Below, one piece after another: positions 7,057-7,734 of a stretch of 7,734 nucleotides of DNA. Under the pieces are notes generated by a model that was not told where the DNA came from, ran no database searches, and was given only the letters and a program-made list of their open reading frames with translations. Position 1 is the first letter of the stretch, and each line of letters starts with the position of its first letter. Source of the stretch: Planctomycetota bacterium (GTDB lineage: Bacteria; Planctomycetota; UBA1135; GCA-002686595); the NCBI GenBank assembly GCA_027623615.1, contig JAQBVH010000129.1, positions 1-7,734 of the forward strand, given 5' to 3'. A program made the translations under genes and the position numbers.

Positions 7057-7734
7057 TGCTCCCGGACAACCCGTTGATCGTTCAGTCGGATCGCACCCTG
7101 ATGCTGCACACGGTGACCACGGTGACCGATGAGCACGGGCGCCCGCGCAAGGACGAGCACGGTCGCCCCATGACCGAGGAGCACCCGCGCTTCGCCGAGG
7201 CGCGCGACCGCCTCGCGCCCTTTGCGGAGCTCGAGAAGAGCCCCGACTACCTGCACACCTACCGCGTCACCGCCGTGTCGATCTGGAATGCGGCTGCCCT
7301 GCGCTTCACGATCGAGGACGTGCGCGAGACCCTCGAGGACCTCTCGTGTGTTCCCGTTCCCGAGAACGTGCTGGCCGAGATCGCCTCCTGGATCGAGCGC
7401 TATGGCCTCTTGCGCATCGAACGGGTGGGTGACCGCTTCGAGCTGCTCTCCCACGACGTCGAGGTCCTCCCCGACGTGCTCGGCCATGCCAGCATTCGCA
7501 AGCTCTGCGAGCGAGCTGAGGACGGTCGCGTCTGGGTCGATGCTCTCAACAGGGGCACGATCAAGCAGGCCCTGATCAAGATCGGCTTCCCGGTCGACGA
7601 CCGCGGCGGTTTCCTCGACGGAGACCCGCTCCCGATCGCCCTGCGCACCGAGAGCCGCTCAGGGAACGCCTTCGCCCTGCGGCCCTACCAGGAGAACGCG
7701 GCGGCCGCCTTCCACGCCGGCGGCTCGGTCGACG
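7056..7734 (+). CDS. XPB/Rad25-type DNA repair helicase, N-terminal part (cut by window end)
   Basis: 226 codons are visible, running off the edge. The start [15 protein letters not shown] (residues 1-15) and RLAPFAELEKSPDYLHTYR (52-70) are hallmarks of bacterial XPB helicases. V-S-I-W-N-A-A-A (74-81) and P-V-P-E-N-V-L (100-106) also fit the family's N-terminal helical/damage-recognition region, followed by ALRPYQENAAAAF (207-219), the lead-in to helicase motif I. The Walker A itself lies beyond the window. XPB is a superfamily 2, 3'-5' helicase/translocase that opens duplex DNA; in eukaryotes it is part of TFIIH and acts in nucleotide excision repair. The ATG at 7056 shares its A with the TGA of uvrA, and GGGAGG at 7041-7046 lies 9 bases upstream as a ribosome binding site, so coupled translation is likely. 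Residues 20-44 hold an unusual His/Asp/Arg-rich insert. I know of bacterial XPB in Mycobacterium and Treponema. Full helicase motifs cannot be verified here. Confidence 0.88.
   Translation, partial: MLPDNPLIVQSDRTLMLHTVTTVTDEHGRPRKDEHGRPMTEEHPRFAEARDRLAPFAELEKSPDYLHTYRVTAVSIWNAAALRFTIEDVRETLEDLSCVPVPENVLAEIASWIERYGLLRIERVGDRFELLSHDVEVLPDVLGHASIRKLCERAEDGRVWVDALNRGTIKQALIKIGFPVDDRGGFLDGDPLPIALRTESRSGNAFALRPYQENAAAAFHAGGSVD
7128..7175 (+). repeat. Two-unit 24-base tandem repeat inside the XPB gene
   Basis: Units at 7128-7151 (DEHGRPRK) and 7152-7175 (DEHGRPMT) share the six residues DEHGRP, and a partial third copy, EEHPR, follows at 7176-7190. The first 18 bases of the two units differ at synonymous third positions, so the duplication is not recent or is under selection at the protein level. 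It sits in the spot where other bacterial XPB proteins have a short turn between the RTLxL strand and the next helix. Confidence 0.6.

Noticed and set aside
1..7734. tRNA, rRNA, CRISPR arrays, insertion sequences or a defence system
   Set aside because: No cloverleaf, rRNA-like stretch, regularly spaced repeats, transposase or terminal inverted repeats were seen. The window reads as housekeeping DNA repair plus an acetyltransferase.

Overview
This is a high-GC (roughly 70% by eye) bacterial fragment with all recognised genes on the + strand. Codons end overwhelmingly in G or C. A double-length UvrA sits next to a bacterial XPB-type helicase. Fused tandem UvrA proteins are known from Chlamydia, and bacterial XPB helicases from Actinobacteria, myxobacteria, Treponema and others. 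That combination in a GC-rich genome fits a planctomycete-like, myxobacterial or other poorly sampled soil or aquatic lineage. The sequence alone does not settle the taxon.

Layout: positions 1-106 hold no supported gene. A GNAT-family acetyltransferase (107-973) comes first and is followed by a 280-base non-coding gap. That gap contains GC-rich hairpins and a perfect 6+3+6 inverted repeat. Positions 1254-7056 hold one very long uvrA gene encoding two complete UvrA copies in tandem, with four ABC ATPase domains. The gene is broken in this sequence near position 1592. The first 113 codons are in one frame and the rest in the next, and comparison with the second copy in the same gene shows about 23 bases missing (7 conserved codons plus 2 bases). 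Restoring them would give about 1,941 residues. Its stop overlaps by one base (TGATG) the start of an XPB/Rad25-like DNA repair helicase (7056 to window end, truncated just before its Walker A motif).

How the genes work together: UvrA is the damage sensor of nucleotide excision repair and hands damage to UvrB. XPB is a 3'-5' duplex-opening helicase which in eukaryotes serves the same pathway. Overlapping start and stop codons imply co-transcription and probably coupled translation, so the core of the window reads as a compact DNA repair operon joining a bacterial-style sensor to a eukaryote/archaea-type helicase. The two UvrA copies have diverged unequally. Copy A keeps a recognisable UvrB-binding domain but has lost one zinc ligand. 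Copy B keeps all zinc ligands but has a degenerate UvrB-binding region. This suggests division of labour inside one chain. The GNAT gene has no evident functional link to repair.
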